Origin: Bog-473 sp963744225
Lineage (GTDB): Bacteria > Actinomycetota > Acidimicrobiia > Acidimicrobiales > RAAP-2
NCBI GenBank assembly: GCA_963744225.1
Contig: CAVUSV010000002.1
Span: 117,688-181,687, forward strand
Length of the DNA: 64,000 nucleotides
Reading direction: 5' to 3'
Part shown: one piece after another, positions 53,214 through 62,594 of the stretch
How the letters are laid out: every line of letters starts with the position of its first letter
Position numbering within the stretch: position 1 is the stretch's first letter
Notes under the pieces: model-generated
The model's database searches: none
What the model was told of the DNA's origin: nothing
The model's input: only the letters and a program-made list of their open reading frames with translations
Translations under genes and position numbers: made by a program

Positions 53214-55866
53214 CTAGAGGTCCCTGAGCTGGCTGGGCGACCCTCTGGCGGCAAGGCGGCCCACGACAGAGAGGATCAGGGCGCCGACGGCAATGACCGC
53301 CAGGACCAGCAAGGTAACAAAGGCCCAGGGCACGGCCAGGCCGTCCGGTGGGGGATCGAAGATCCCCCGGAGGATGGCAACGAGCAGAGTATCCGAGCGC
53401 ACCACCGATCGCAATGCCCCCCACGAATCCCCCGGCCAGAACGGTGCCCCCCTCGGCGACCAGGAACGATGAGCGCTGACGGGCAGTTGCCCCCAGGGCA
53501 CCGAGCACCACGAGCGATCTGCGCCGTTCGGCGATGCCGATTCCAATGGCCAAGCCGGCGCACGCGAAGGCGAAGGCCATGGCGAAGGCGAGCTCGAGAT
53601 GGGCCAGCGACGCAGAGATCCGTGGCCGCCAGGCCGGAGGCCGTGACCACCGTCTTGCGGGCCGAGGTGATGTCCTGAACATGCCAACCCGGGCCGAGAC
53701 GTTGTTGCAGGTACGACGCCGTCTGGGTCGGGTTGGACGACGCCACGAGGAAGGCGGAGACCGCGTGGGAACCGGTCGCTGCACCGACGTAATCGGCGTT
53801 GGCCACGATGAAACTGTCCTTCGGTGCCGTCGGGAACTCGCTGATCTGACCGACGACATGGAACGTGACCGGCTGATACCCGCTGGACCCGACCGGAAGC
53901 CGCAGGCGGACCTGGTCGCCCACGTGCAACTGGTAGTCCCGGATCGTCTCGGCCGACAAGAGGACGCCGTCCCGGGTTGCGGACATCGCGGCAAGGGTCG
54001 CCTGGATCGTCGAGCCCGGGAACGAACGAATTCTGGAGCGCGGCCGCGCTTTGGATGGTGCGCGGGTTGATCCCGAACAGGTCCTGAAGGTCCGGCCCCA
54101 CATAGGCGAACCGATGGACCAGTGGCTGGACGGCGGTCGCGGCGGGGGCGGCCGCGATCGATCCGCGCCTGCGAGGGCCCGGGACCGTCCCCGGCAGCGC
54201 CGTCGCCGAGACGTCCGACCCGACGGTGAGGGCGACGTCGAGGCGGGACTGTTGGTCGTACGTCGTGGTGAAGACGGCCGTCGACAATCCGAGACCCGAC
54301 GGCAGCAGCAAGCACGGCCGCCCCGCGGGCGATGATCTGCCTGCGGCGGCGAACGGTCGAGGCGACCAATTCGGGGGCCCTTCCCGGGACGTTCAGGACC
54401 CCGGGTGCCCGTCCGCGCCTGGCACCCCAGGCCGTCACCCGCCAGATCAGGAGCACCAGGCCGGGCCAGGCCAGCGCGGGTCCAAGGAGCGCGCCGTAGT
54501 TCACCGCGGTGACCGGCACCCCCTCCGGGACCACGACCACCCGATAGCCGTTCCGGGCGTTGAGGGCAGTGACGATTGCTGCTGCTGCCAGCAAGATGAA
54601 ATCGAGGCCCATCCGGAGGAACCACGGTGGCCGGGTCGACGGCACCCGTGTGGCGGCCGCAACGACGGACTCGGGGAGCGAAGCGGGTCACTGCCCGAAG
54701 GGCCGGAATGCCGGCCGCGACCACCGCCAAAACCAGTCCGATGACACTGGCCGCCACGAACCAAGGGGGTGACAGCGGCGTACCCGGAAGGATCAGCCTG
54801 GTGCACACCACCCCGCCCAGCAATCCGAGGACGATCCCCACGACGCCCACGAACGAGGCTCTCGCCGGCGGCAATCCCGAACACCACCCGGCGGTCGGCC
54901 CCGCGGAGCAGGAGCAGCGCGGATTCGCGCTCTCCTGCTCTCCGATCGCAACCCGACCAGGAGCGCGGCCACGACGAACGCCAGAGCAAGCCGGGCACGC
55001 CGAGCAGGAGGAAGAGGAGGCGGGCGTAGATGGCGTCCTCCCGCGCCGCCGGAGAGCGCCGCGGCCAGGTTGTCGCCGACCAGTGCGCCTCCGGCAACCG
55101 ACAAAGCGAGGTGGTTCGCCTGGGCCGTCACCGAGTCGGCGGCGGCGGCGGGGTCGCCCGGCAGAGTGCGAGCGGTCCAAGAGCACGTGAAACTGGTGCA
55201 CCACGGCGGAACCGCGCGTCACTTCAGCGAAGGTCTGCGGGGGCACCAGGACCACGTTGTCGGGAGGGGCCGTCGCGCCGGCACCGGCTGGCGCACCGAC
55301 AACCTGGAAGAAGGAGTCGGCTTGCGGAAGGTCCACGACGCCGCGCGACGACGAGGTTCACGGGCCCGTGGCGTTGTCTGGGCGACGATCACGCCTGCCC
55401 GGGGCGACCGACAGGTTGGCGGCCGTCTGCTGCTGGAGCAACACGCCCTCGTGGGCACCGACCAGGTAGCGGATCTCGCCTGGGGCCTTCGACGCGTAAT
55501 CCGGGGAGATCGAGACGGCCGTGGCGCTGCCGGTCGTGCGGGAGGTCCCGCCCGAGGTACTGCTCAGGGCCGGGATCTGCGCGTAGCTGACCGGGAGCAC
55601 CGTTCGGACCCCGGGTGTGCGTGACAGGCGCTGCGCGACGCCCGCCGCCGTCCCCTGCGGCGTCACCTGGACCTGCCAGTCGACGCCGACGCTGCGCGCC
55701 GCGCGCTCCGTGAGCGACGCCTGGCTGGACGCTGCGAACGAACCCAGCGCACGCGACGAAGGCAATCGAGAGGGCCACCGTCACCGCCATCCCGAGCAGA
55801 ATCCAAGGTCGACGTCTGCGCCAACCCGATCGACCAGCGCCCGGTCACCGATGTGATTCCAGTCAT
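53214..55866 (-). CDS. FtsX/MacB-like ABC permease, heavily frameshifted
   Basis: Reconstructed permease of about 880 residues, ATG at 55866 overlapping the ATPase stop. Pieces in order: WILLGMAVTVALSIAFVA (first helix), DWQVQVTPQGTAAGVAQRL and GVRTVLPVSYAQIPALSS (periplasmic), LALAFVVAALLVGL and YARLLFLLLGVPGLL (helices), GLDFILLAAAAIVTALNARNG, then a second periplasmic unit (FAYVGPDLQDLFGINPRT, SFIVANADYVGAATGSHAVS) and the final FtsX block LELAFAMAFAFACAGLAIGIG, GALGATARQRSSFLVAEGG and WAFVTLLVLAVIAVGALILS. More than ten indels break the frame. The two-half build is typical of large actinobacterial FtsX permeases. Confidence 0.75.
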
Positions 55867-56544
55867 GGCCGCACCCATCGCAGCCGACGGATTCTCGACG
55901 GCGACCACCGCATCGAACTCGGCGGCGACCTCCTCGTCGTGCGTGGACAACGACGAGCGCTGCCCCGGCCTTGCGGGTTGCACTTGCGCAATGTGTCGAC
56001 AACGGCGGTGGCGGTGAGGCGATCGAGCGCACCGGTCGGTTCGTCGGCCAAAAGCAGTCGGGGCCGAGTGGCCAGAGCCCGGGCCACCGCGACCCGTTGT
56101 TGCTCACCGCCGGACATCTCGCTCGGGAGGACTTGCGCGTGCCTCGCGTCGAGGCCGACCCCTGCGAGCGCCTCGAGCGGCAGCTTCGGCGGACTCATCT
56201 CGGGGCCAGTTCCTCAGACGCAGCGGCAGGGCGACGTTCTCACCGGCAGTCAACTCGGCGATGAGGGATGGGGCCTGGAAGATCATGGCGATCTGCTCCC
56301 TGCGCTGTCCGTCTCCCGAGGTCCAGGCCCGGCCAGGACACCTCGCCTCCAGTCGGCGGGACCAAACCGGCCAGGACCAGGAGCAGACTGGTCTTCCCAC
56401 TTCCGGACCGTCCGCTGATCAGCAACTCACCGGGCAGCTGCGACATCGAGATCGACGGAGTCGAGGATCGATCTCCCCGTTGAATGCGATGGTGAGGTTG
56501 CTGGCCTCGGCGACGGTCCTTCGTGCCGTGGTGGTCCCGCTCAC
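55863..56544 (-). CDS. ABC transporter ATP-binding protein (second of pair), frameshifted
   Basis: Reconstructed ATPase of about 227 residues, GTG start at 56544 overlapping the previous stop by four bases. Walker A SGRSGSGKTSLLLVLAGL, Q-loop IAMIFQAPSLIAELTAGENV, signature SEMSGGEQQRVAVARALA, Walker B RLLLADEPTGALD and the D/H-loop region STHDEEVAAEFD are all readable, in three frames. LolD/MacB-type (Phe-Gln-Ala-Pro loop), fitting the FtsX permease that follows with a 4-base overlap. Confidence 0.75.
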
Positions 56545-57275
56545 TGCAGTACCCCCCCGTCCAGCTCGAGGATCCGACCGGCCGCTCGCGCAACCGCCTC
56601 GGAGTGCGTGACGATGACAGTCGCGCCACCGGGTGGCCGTAGCTCATTGATGAGCTCGATGACCCGCATGTTCCTCGATCCCGGCTGATCTCGGCCGTCG
56701 GTTCGTCGGCCAGTAACACGTCGGGCGCTCCCGCCAGAGCGACGGCCAAGTTGGCCCGGGCCGTCTCGCCTCCCGAGAGGGTGGATGGTCGAGCATCGCG
56801 CCGGGAGGGCAGACCGACGCCCTCGAGCAGCTCGGCGGTCGTGGGCCGCCGCCTGACGGTATCTGGCTCGGTCGCCACGAGTCCGGGCTCGGCGCGACCG
56901 CTGGGCCCGAGTACGCAGGAAGCCGGCCAGATCGACATTCGCGGCAACCGTCAGATGGTCGAGCAGGCCACTCCCCTGTGTCAGCACCCCGATCGACGAG
57001 CCTCGCCAAGCAGCCTGTTCCGTCCGATCCCGATGGCTGATCCGGTGTCCCCGGATCCAGACGCTGCCGCCGTCGGGGTTCTCCAAGCCGGCCATGAGGT
57101 TCAGCAGGGTGGACTTGCCCGAACCGGATTGGCCGACGACTGCGACGAACTCGCCTGGCGCCGACGCTGAACGAGACGTCCTTGAGCGCGGCGACTTCGG
57201 CGTCATCACCACTGAGGAAGAACCGGTGGACACCCCTGACCTCGAGGACGGGGAGTGGCCAGACCCCTCACTCAT
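56541..57275 (-). CDS. ABC transporter ATP-binding protein (first of pair), frameshifted
   Basis: Reconstructed ATPase of about 245 residues, ATG at 57275 overlapping the lipoprotein stop. GEFVAVVGQSGSGKSTLLNL holds Walker A, then GLENPDGGSVWIRGHRISHRD, the Q-loop region GVLTQGSGLLDHLTVAANVD, signature STLSGGETARANLAVALAG, Walker B VLLADEPTAEI and the switch VIVTHSEAVARAAGRILELD. A pair of compensating indels lies at the N-terminus, and others near 56900 and 56680. Same LolD/MacB-like group as its neighbour, though the two are clearly different proteins and may form a heterodimer. Confidence 0.75.
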   Translation of the reverse strand: MSEGSGHSPSSRSGVSTGSSSVVMTPKSPRSRTSRSASAPGEFVAVVGQSGSGKSTLLNLMAGLENPDGGSVWIRGHRISHRDRTEQAAWRGSSIGVLTQGSGLLDHLTVAANVDLAGFLRTRAQRSRRARTRGDRARYRQAAAHDRRAARGRRSALPARCSTIHPLGRRDGPGQLGRRSGGSARRVTGRRTDGRDQPGSRNMRVIELINELRPPGGATVIVTHSEAVARAAGRILELDGGVLQ

Positions 57276-57965
57276 GGGAAGTGGAGGCTCTGGCTCATCT
57301 TGGCGTAAGGGTCGACATTGTCCGCCCCGACGGCACCGAAGAGGTCCAGGGCCACCACCTGGTGGTTGCCGTAAATGAGATAGCGGTGCACCTCCTGGCG
57401 CACCGAGCGCCCGGTGACCGGGTCCGGCGGGCGAGTTGCGCCGGTAGACGATGAGGACTCCAGACCCCGCCGGGAGCGTCACAGGAGAAACGCTGGTCAG
57501 AACGAAGGCCGGCTCTGAGGCCTGGAGCTTCGGAATCTCCGCGGCCTGGGCGCTGGCGACCGTCGGAGCCGCGGTTCCAGGTTCGACCGAGGCGGACGCA
57601 CCGTTGTACTTGTCGGTGAAGGAGACCGACGTGCCCTGGCCTGTCTGCGCCCAACCCTCGGGGTGCGAGAACGTATAGCCGCCCGCTGCGTTCGAGTAGG
57701 GGATGTAGGCAACGGTGTCCGGAATGTCTCCCGGCGTCGGGGTCTCAGGGGCGAACGTGACCGTCGTGCTCGACCCGGGGACCGAGGTCTTCGGCGCCGC
57801 CGCCTGCCCCGACGTCGTGGTCGTAACGCCACTCCCGCTACCGCTTCCGCCTCCACCCCCGCACGCGGCGAGCGCCACGGACAGGGTAAGCCCGATCCCG
57901 ACGATGATTCCCATCCGAAGGCGCTCGGGCCTCGCGAACGACGCGATGGTGGTGTTCCGGGTCAC
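57272..57965 (-). CDS. Lipoprotein of an ABC/two-component cluster, one frameshift
   Basis: Secreted lipoprotein of about 230 residues. Signal peptide with lipobox VALAAC at the end of IGLTLSVALAAC, then a Gly/Ser/Thr linker to about residue 75 and a compact domain beginning YIPYSNAAGGYTFSHPEGW, the fold pattern of PsbP/LpqN-like proteins. An indel near 57410 shifts the frame; the true end reads HRYLIYGNHQVVALDLFG then DPYAKMSQSLHFP. The TGA overlaps the ATPase ATG. It probably acts as the extracytoplasmic partner or sensor of the FtsX transporter. Confidence 0.72.
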
Positions 57966-58037
57966 CCGACGCAGCGTAAGGAGCCGAAGATGTGAAGATG
58001 GTGAGAACCACGGACGGTACCGGGGATTGCTGGAGCG

Positions 58038-59478
58038 TCAGCTCTCAGAGCTCGCCGGAGCCCCCGTGACCTCGGTCTCAGCCGGGCTCGACTCCCGGTG
58101 GCCACCGACCCCCGGGATCCGGATGGTGACGCAGCTCCCTCCGTCCGGTCGGTTCGCGATCGACACGGTTCCGCCATGGCCCTGCACGATTGCGTGCACG
58201 ATGGAGAGACCGAGTCCGGCTCCGCCATCGTCTCGGTCACGGCCGTCGTTCGGACGAGAGAACCGTTCGAAGGCCCGGGGAAGGAACTCGGGGTCGAAGC
58301 CGGGGCCCACGGTCGACGACCTCGACCACCGCGTCAGCTTCCTGGCGAAACACGCTCACCGTCACCGTGGAGCCGCGAGGAGCGAAGTGCAGCGCGTTGT
58401 CGATGACATTCTCGATCGCTTGGCGGAAGCGTGGAGCGTCAACGAGAGCGTGGAGTCGCTGGATCCCCATCGAGCTCGAGTCTGACGCCGGTCACGTCGG
58501 CCCGAACCTGCTTGGCGGCAAGGATGCCGCTGATGACGGGCACAAGGTCGACCTCGACAAGGTCGGACGAAATCGCTCGCTTCGTCGCTCCGCGCCAGGA
58601 CCAGGAGATCCTCGGCCAAGTGGACCAACCTGTCGGTCTCCTCGGCCGCAGCCCCGATCGCTGCGACGAGTTCGTCCCTGCTTCGACCCGGATGCCCGGC
58701 CAACTCCAGTTCGACCTTGAGGATGGCCAGCGGAGTTCTCAGCTCGTGGCCGGCCGCCGCCACGAAGCTGCGCTGGACCCGGATTGTCGCATGGAGGCGC
58801 TCCAAGAGGTCGTTCAGGGTCTCGGCAAGGGCGGCGATCTCGTCATGGGTTCCCGGGACCTCCAGTCCGGCGCGTTGGTCGAGCCCCGAGATCTCGGCTG
58901 CCTGTCGGCGCATTCGCTCCACCGGGGCAAGCGCCGCTCCTGCCAGGAGCCAGGCCGCGAGACCGGCCAGGAGCACGGCGACGCTTCCACCCACGACAAT
59001 GACTCGCTGCACTTGGCTGACCGCACTGTCCACGGTGTCCAACGATGCACCGACGACGACGATGTAGGGCTTCCCGTCGCTGGCCGGCTCGGCCAGGATG
59101 AGCAACGGCCCCTGCGCCCCGGGGAGTGTCCGCTCCATCGTTATCGTCCCGTGCTGCGCCTGCGTCAATTGGGCGGCATCGAGCACGCCCGCTCGAGGGC
59201 CTCAGCCCGGTCGATGCGAGTGTCTTCCCATGCCCGTTGATCACGGCCGTCACCGACTGGGAGTCCGACAGGTCCGGCCGTCCCAATGGTCTGATCGTCG
59301 TCACCGGAGGGGTCTCCTGGAGCTGTTGCGACACGGTATCGGCTCTCGCCTGCAGCTCAGCTCGGAGTGATGCATGGAGCCGATCGGAGAGCGTGGTTAC
59401 GAACAGCCAACCGCCGAGAGAAACGGCCGCCGCGGTGGCGAGCATGATGACGATGGCCAAGCGGTAGCGGATCGACAC
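58038..59478 (-). CDS. Two-component sensor histidine kinase, frameshifted
   Basis: Reconstructed membrane kinase of about 480 residues, GTG start at 59478. First helix YRLAIVIMLATAAAVSLGGWLFV, an extracytoplasmic domain of ~130 residues, second helix VIVVGGSVAVLLAGLAAWLL, HAMP (RRQAAEISGLDQRAGLEVPG), H-box AAGHELRTPLAIL, N-box VIDNALHFAPRGSTVTV and G-box DDGGAGLGLSIVHAIVQGHGG. Indels near 59215, 58570, 58320 and 58285 break the frame. Two bases separate its start from the response regulator stop. Partner of 59480-60160. Confidence 0.82.
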
Positions 59479-59479
59479 G

Positions 59480-60160
59480 TCAGGAGCTCGGTGCTCTCAA
59501 CCGGTAGCCCGACTCCTCGGACGGTCTCGAGATCGCTGCGACCGAAGGGCCGGTCGATCTTTCGTCGGAGGTAGACGACGTACTGGTCCACGACGTTCGA
59601 CACGCCGTCATACTCGTAGTCCCAGATCTGTTCGATGATGCGGGTCCTCGTCAGCACTATCCCTGGATACTCCATGAACAGCTCGAGCAGCGCGAACTCC
59701 TTCGGAGAGAGCGACAATTCGACCTCTCCCCGGCTGGCCACGCGCAGAGCCGGGTCCAAGTCGCAGATTCCCCACTTCCAGCACGGTCGGGCGTTCGGGA
59801 CTGCCTCGACGGGCCAAAGCGCGAATTCGAGCAGCCAGTTCGGCAATGCTGAAGGGCTTGGTCATGTAGTCGTCTGCACCGGAATCGAGACCGAGGACAC
59901 GATCGGTGACGGAATCGCGGGCAGTCAGCATGACGATCGGCATCCACCGTCCCCGCTGTTCGAAGCCGGCGCGCCACTTCGAATCCATCGAAACCCGGCA
60001 ACATCGCATCGAGGATCACGACCCGGTACTCGTTCTCAGTCGCCATCCACACCGCGTCAGGACCGTCGGCCGCCACATCCACCGAGTGACCCTCTTCCTC
60101 GAGGCCTCGCTTGATCAGGCTGGCCATCCGGGGCTGGTCCTCAACGACCAGAAGGCGCAT
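59480..60160 (-). CDS. OmpR-family response regulator, frameshifted
   Basis: Reconstructed regulator of about 226 residues. Receiver: MRLLVVEDQPRMASLIKRGL (acidic pocket), VVILDAMLPGFDGFEVARRL (phospho-Asp), PIVMLTARDSVTDRVLGLDSG and DDYMTKPFSIAELAARIRAL (Thr/Ala and Lys). DNA-binding winged helix: ELSLSPKEFALLELFMEYPG and SNVVDQYVVYLRRKIDRPFG, ending GYRLRAPSS at 59480. One G too many in a GGG near the end and two further indels (near 59970 and 59770) break it. First gene of the cluster that includes the kinase, lipoprotein and ABC transporter. Confidence 0.85.
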
Positions 60161-60325
60161 AGCAGCAGACTAGGGACCGAAAATATGAATTTGATGTGAG
60201 AACAGCCAATAGGCCCGGACTGACTGAGTACCCGGTAGAGTCTCGCCTCCGAAAGGGCGGCCCAGGGGCGACACCGCCTGCTCGCGGGATCCCCAGAAGG
60301 CGGTTCTCCGCCACAGCGCATCAAT

Positions 60326-61237
60326 TTGAAAGGCGCCTCCACCTTGAGCTTCTTCCAGGCAATCGTGATCGGTATCCTCCAAGGAGTCAGCGAGCTGTTC
60401 CCGGTTTCGAGCCTGGGGCACAGCGTGCTGATCCCAGGGCTCTTCGGCTGGCGCAACCTGGTGACCGACCAATCGGCCCAGGAGTCTCTTTATTTGGCGT
60501 TCGTCGTCGGCCTACACGTGGCAACCGCTCTGGCCCTCATCGTCTACTTCTGGCGAGACTGGATACGGATTGTCTCGGGCTTCTTCACCACATTGCGAAC
60601 GAGACAGATTCGAACAGCTGATGAGCGGATGGCGTGGCTGCTCATCGTCGCCACGATCCCGGTCGGCGTCACTGGTCTGCTTTTCGAGCACACGTTCCGG
60701 ACGCTGTTCGCCAAGCCCGAGGCGGCAGCCATCTTCCTCATCATCAACGGGCTCATCCTCGCCGGCGCCGAGCTGCTCCGTCGCCGACGAGACCTCGGGG
60801 CTGAGATTGACGAGCCGCAAGCGGCGGGCTCTCCCAAAAAAGTCAGCACGACGCGAGAGCTGGCCACACTGAGCCTTCCCGAGGGTGTGGCCATCGGCTC
60901 CGCGCAGGTGCTGGCCCTCTTGGCCGGAATTCGTCGATCGGGTGTCACGATGGCAGCGGGCCTCTTACGAGGCCTGACCCACGAGGAGGCGGCGAGGTTC
61001 TCCTTTTTGTTGGCGACACCCGTGATTTTGGCGGCGGGACTGCTCAAGGTTCCGGATCTCTTCGGCCCGTTGGCCAATGGCGTCCGGGGTCAAATTCTCG
61101 CCGGGAGCATCGCTGCCGCCATCTCGGCGTATCTGTCCGTGCGCTTCCTTCTGCGCTTCTTCAGGACCCGGACGCTCTGGCCCTTTGCTGTCTATTGCCT
61201 TGCCATGGGGACGTCGTGCGTCGTCTACTTCTCGTAG
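60326..61237 (+). CDS. uppP: Undecaprenyl-diphosphatase UppP/BacA
   Basis: Membrane phosphatase of up to 303 residues that recycles undecaprenyl diphosphate and confers bacitracin tolerance. Family motifs: GILQGVSELFPVSSLGHSVL (Glu-rich catalytic loop, with SELFPVSS for the usual TEFLPVSS) and LLAGIRRSGVTMAAGLLRGL (Arg/Ser loop, with GIRRSG for the usual PGxSRSG), plus about eight helices. The start is TTG at 60326 or TTG at 60344; no ATG fits. Divergent from the response regulator, 165 bases between starts, suggesting joint envelope-stress control. Confidence 0.9.
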   Translation: MKGASTLSFFQAIVIGILQGVSELFPVSSLGHSVLIPGLFGWRNLVTDQSAQESLYLAFVVGLHVATALALIVYFWRDWIRIVSGFFTTLRTRQIRTADERMAWLLIVATIPVGVTGLLFEHTFRTLFAKPEAAAIFLIINGLILAGAELLRRRRDLGAEIDEPQAAGSPKKVSTTRELATLSLPEGVAIGSAQVLALLAGIRRSGVTMAAGLLRGLTHEEAARFSFLLATPVILAAGLLKVPDLFGPLANGVRGQILAGSIAAAISAYLSVRFLLRFFRTRTLWPFAVYCLAMGTSCVVYFS

Positions 61238-61282
61238 TCAAGAAGAGGCCAGCGAGAGCGGCAGCAGAGAGTGCCAAGGAGG

Positions 61283-61840
61283 TCACCGGGCACCAGTCTT
61301 CGCTGCAACCTGCAGCGCGGCAAGGAGACTTTGATAGTCCGGTTCACCTGCATAACGGACACCATTCACGAAGAACGTGGGCGTGCCCTGTACCCCACTA
61401 CGCACGCCACTCAGGAAGTCTGTCTGTACCCGCCTTTGATACACATCACCCCTCAGGTCGTTCACGAACCGGTCGATATCGAGGCCCAGGACGCGCCCCC
61501 GAGCGACCAGGTCTGGTGGCGCCAGGTGGTCTTGATCCTCGAAGAGAAGGTCATGCATCGGCCAGAACTTTCCTTGAGCTCCTGCTGCTTCTGCTGCCTC
61601 GGCTGCGCCCAACGCGTAGGGGTGAACAGTGGTGAGCGGAAAATGGCGGAATGCAAAGCAGAGTTCGTCCCCGAGGGTCTCTCTGACTGCCTCAACCACG
61701 CGATGTGCCATGCCGCAGAATGGGCACTGATAGTCCCCGTACTCGACCAGTGTGGCCGGAGCGTTGAACGATCCCCTGATGTGATCGCGCTCCGGTGTCA
61801 CCGGCTCTGTCAGCGTCCCATCCCAGGTGGTGAAGGTCAT
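61283..61840 (-). CDS. DsbA-family thioredoxin-fold protein
   Basis: Protein of 185 residues. ATG at 61840 with GGAGG eight bases upstream; a longer frame to 62071 is not family-like. LVEYGDYQCPFCGMAHRV carries the Cys39-Cys42 active site, AFRHFPLTTVHPYALGAAEAAEAAGAQGKFWPMHDLLF is the helical insert typical of this group, and VQGTPTFFVNGVRY the cis-Pro loop. No signal peptide is seen, so it acts in the cytoplasm, like the bacterial DsbA-type reductases next to Na+/H+ antiporters. It converges with uppP. Confidence 0.88.
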   Translation of the reverse strand: MTFTTWDGTLTEPVTPERDHIRGSFNAPATLVEYGDYQCPFCGMAHRVVEAVRETLGDELCFAFRHFPLTTVHPYALGAAEAAEAAGAQGKFWPMHDLLFEDQDHLAPPDLVARGRVLGLDIDRFVNDLRGDVYQRRVQTDFLSGVRSGVQGTPTFFVNGVRYAGEPDYQSLLAALQVAAKTGAR

Positions 61841-62369
61841 AGCCGTGCCTCCAATCCCATCAATTCGCTGTCTTGACAGGCTGTTGCATGCCGGGCCGGG
61901 TTGCGTCCCGCGCTCGCGTTGTTCAAGCAACATTCTCATCCGTCTGCCACCCCGGGCACAACGACGAACAATTCGTCGCCGGCGGTCGCCTCTGGGGTTG
62001 TCTATGCCCCTCGTCGAAACTCGAAGCCTTTGACGCTCAGGGCAATGCCAATTGCTCGGGCACACCCACAACCTGCCCCCTATGAGTCGCGAGAGTTGGG
62101 AGACCCCAGGCTGCGCACCTGGGTGGTACCGGAGCAGCTGGAGGTTCCCCTTGCGTCGAACGCCTCGACATCAAAGTTCTCGCTGCCGGAATTGCTGAAC
62201 GAGCGATAAAGACGAGGCCGCCCCGACCTGAATTGGCCCACTCTCGAGAGCGGCAGCACAGCTCATCGATCTGGCGGAAGCTGCGCACGCCAGTCCACCG
62301 CCGGTCTCGGCTGTGTAGTTGACGGGAAGCCGGCCCATTGCACAGACCCGCGCACCTGGCCGCTCCACA
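61841..62369. other. Intergenic stretch without a supported gene
   Basis: About 530 bases between the DsbA-like gene and the tRNA-derived site. I find no frame on either strand with family similarity or good codon bias, and only a possible upstream region for the DsbA-like gene near 61841-61900. Probably ordinary chromosomal spacer on the native side of the integration site. Confidence 0.5.
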
Positions 62370-62393
62370 AGGCTTCGGTCGCGACCGAAGCCT
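62370..62393 (-). terminator. Perfect 24-base palindrome downstream of the tRNA remnant
   Basis: AGGCTTCGGTCG joined directly to its exact reverse complement (62370-62381 and 62382-62393) gives a strong stem. On the minus strand it lies 23 bases beyond the CCA end of the tRNA remnant, where a tRNA terminator is expected. Confidence 0.65.
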
Positions 62394-62416
62394 GCATAAG
62401 TCGTCCTAATCAGGGT

Positions 62417-62450
62417 TGGTGGGCCGTAGAGGACTCGAACCTCTGACCCC
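62417..62450 (-). other. tRNA 3'-end remnant (probable attachment site of an integrative element)
   Basis: On the minus strand the sequence reads GGGGTC (variable loop), AGAGG-TTCGAGT-CCTCT (T arm, 62444-62428), ACGGCCC (acceptor strand, 62427-62421), discriminator A and an encoded CCA at 62419-62417. No matching GGGCCGT acceptor strand, D arm or anticodon arm precedes it, so this is only the 3' part. A tRNA 3' end next to a tyrosine recombinase gene is the classical result of site-specific integration. Isotype unknown. Confidence 0.75.
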
Positions 62451-62594
62451 TTGCGCGTCATCTGGGCCGGGGGCACCCACCACTCCTCACAGACCCCCAC
62501 TGACCAGGACTTCCCTCTTCGGTGGGTGACAGCGTGGGGCCCATTGTGGTCTCGAAGCGCCCCACAGAGTGCCCCAATTTGTGAGGAGGATCGC

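Noticed and set aside
62417..62500. A complete tRNA gene
   Set aside because: T arm and acceptor 3' strand are perfect, but no complementary acceptor 5' strand, D arm or plausible anticodon arm is found in the next 60 bases.
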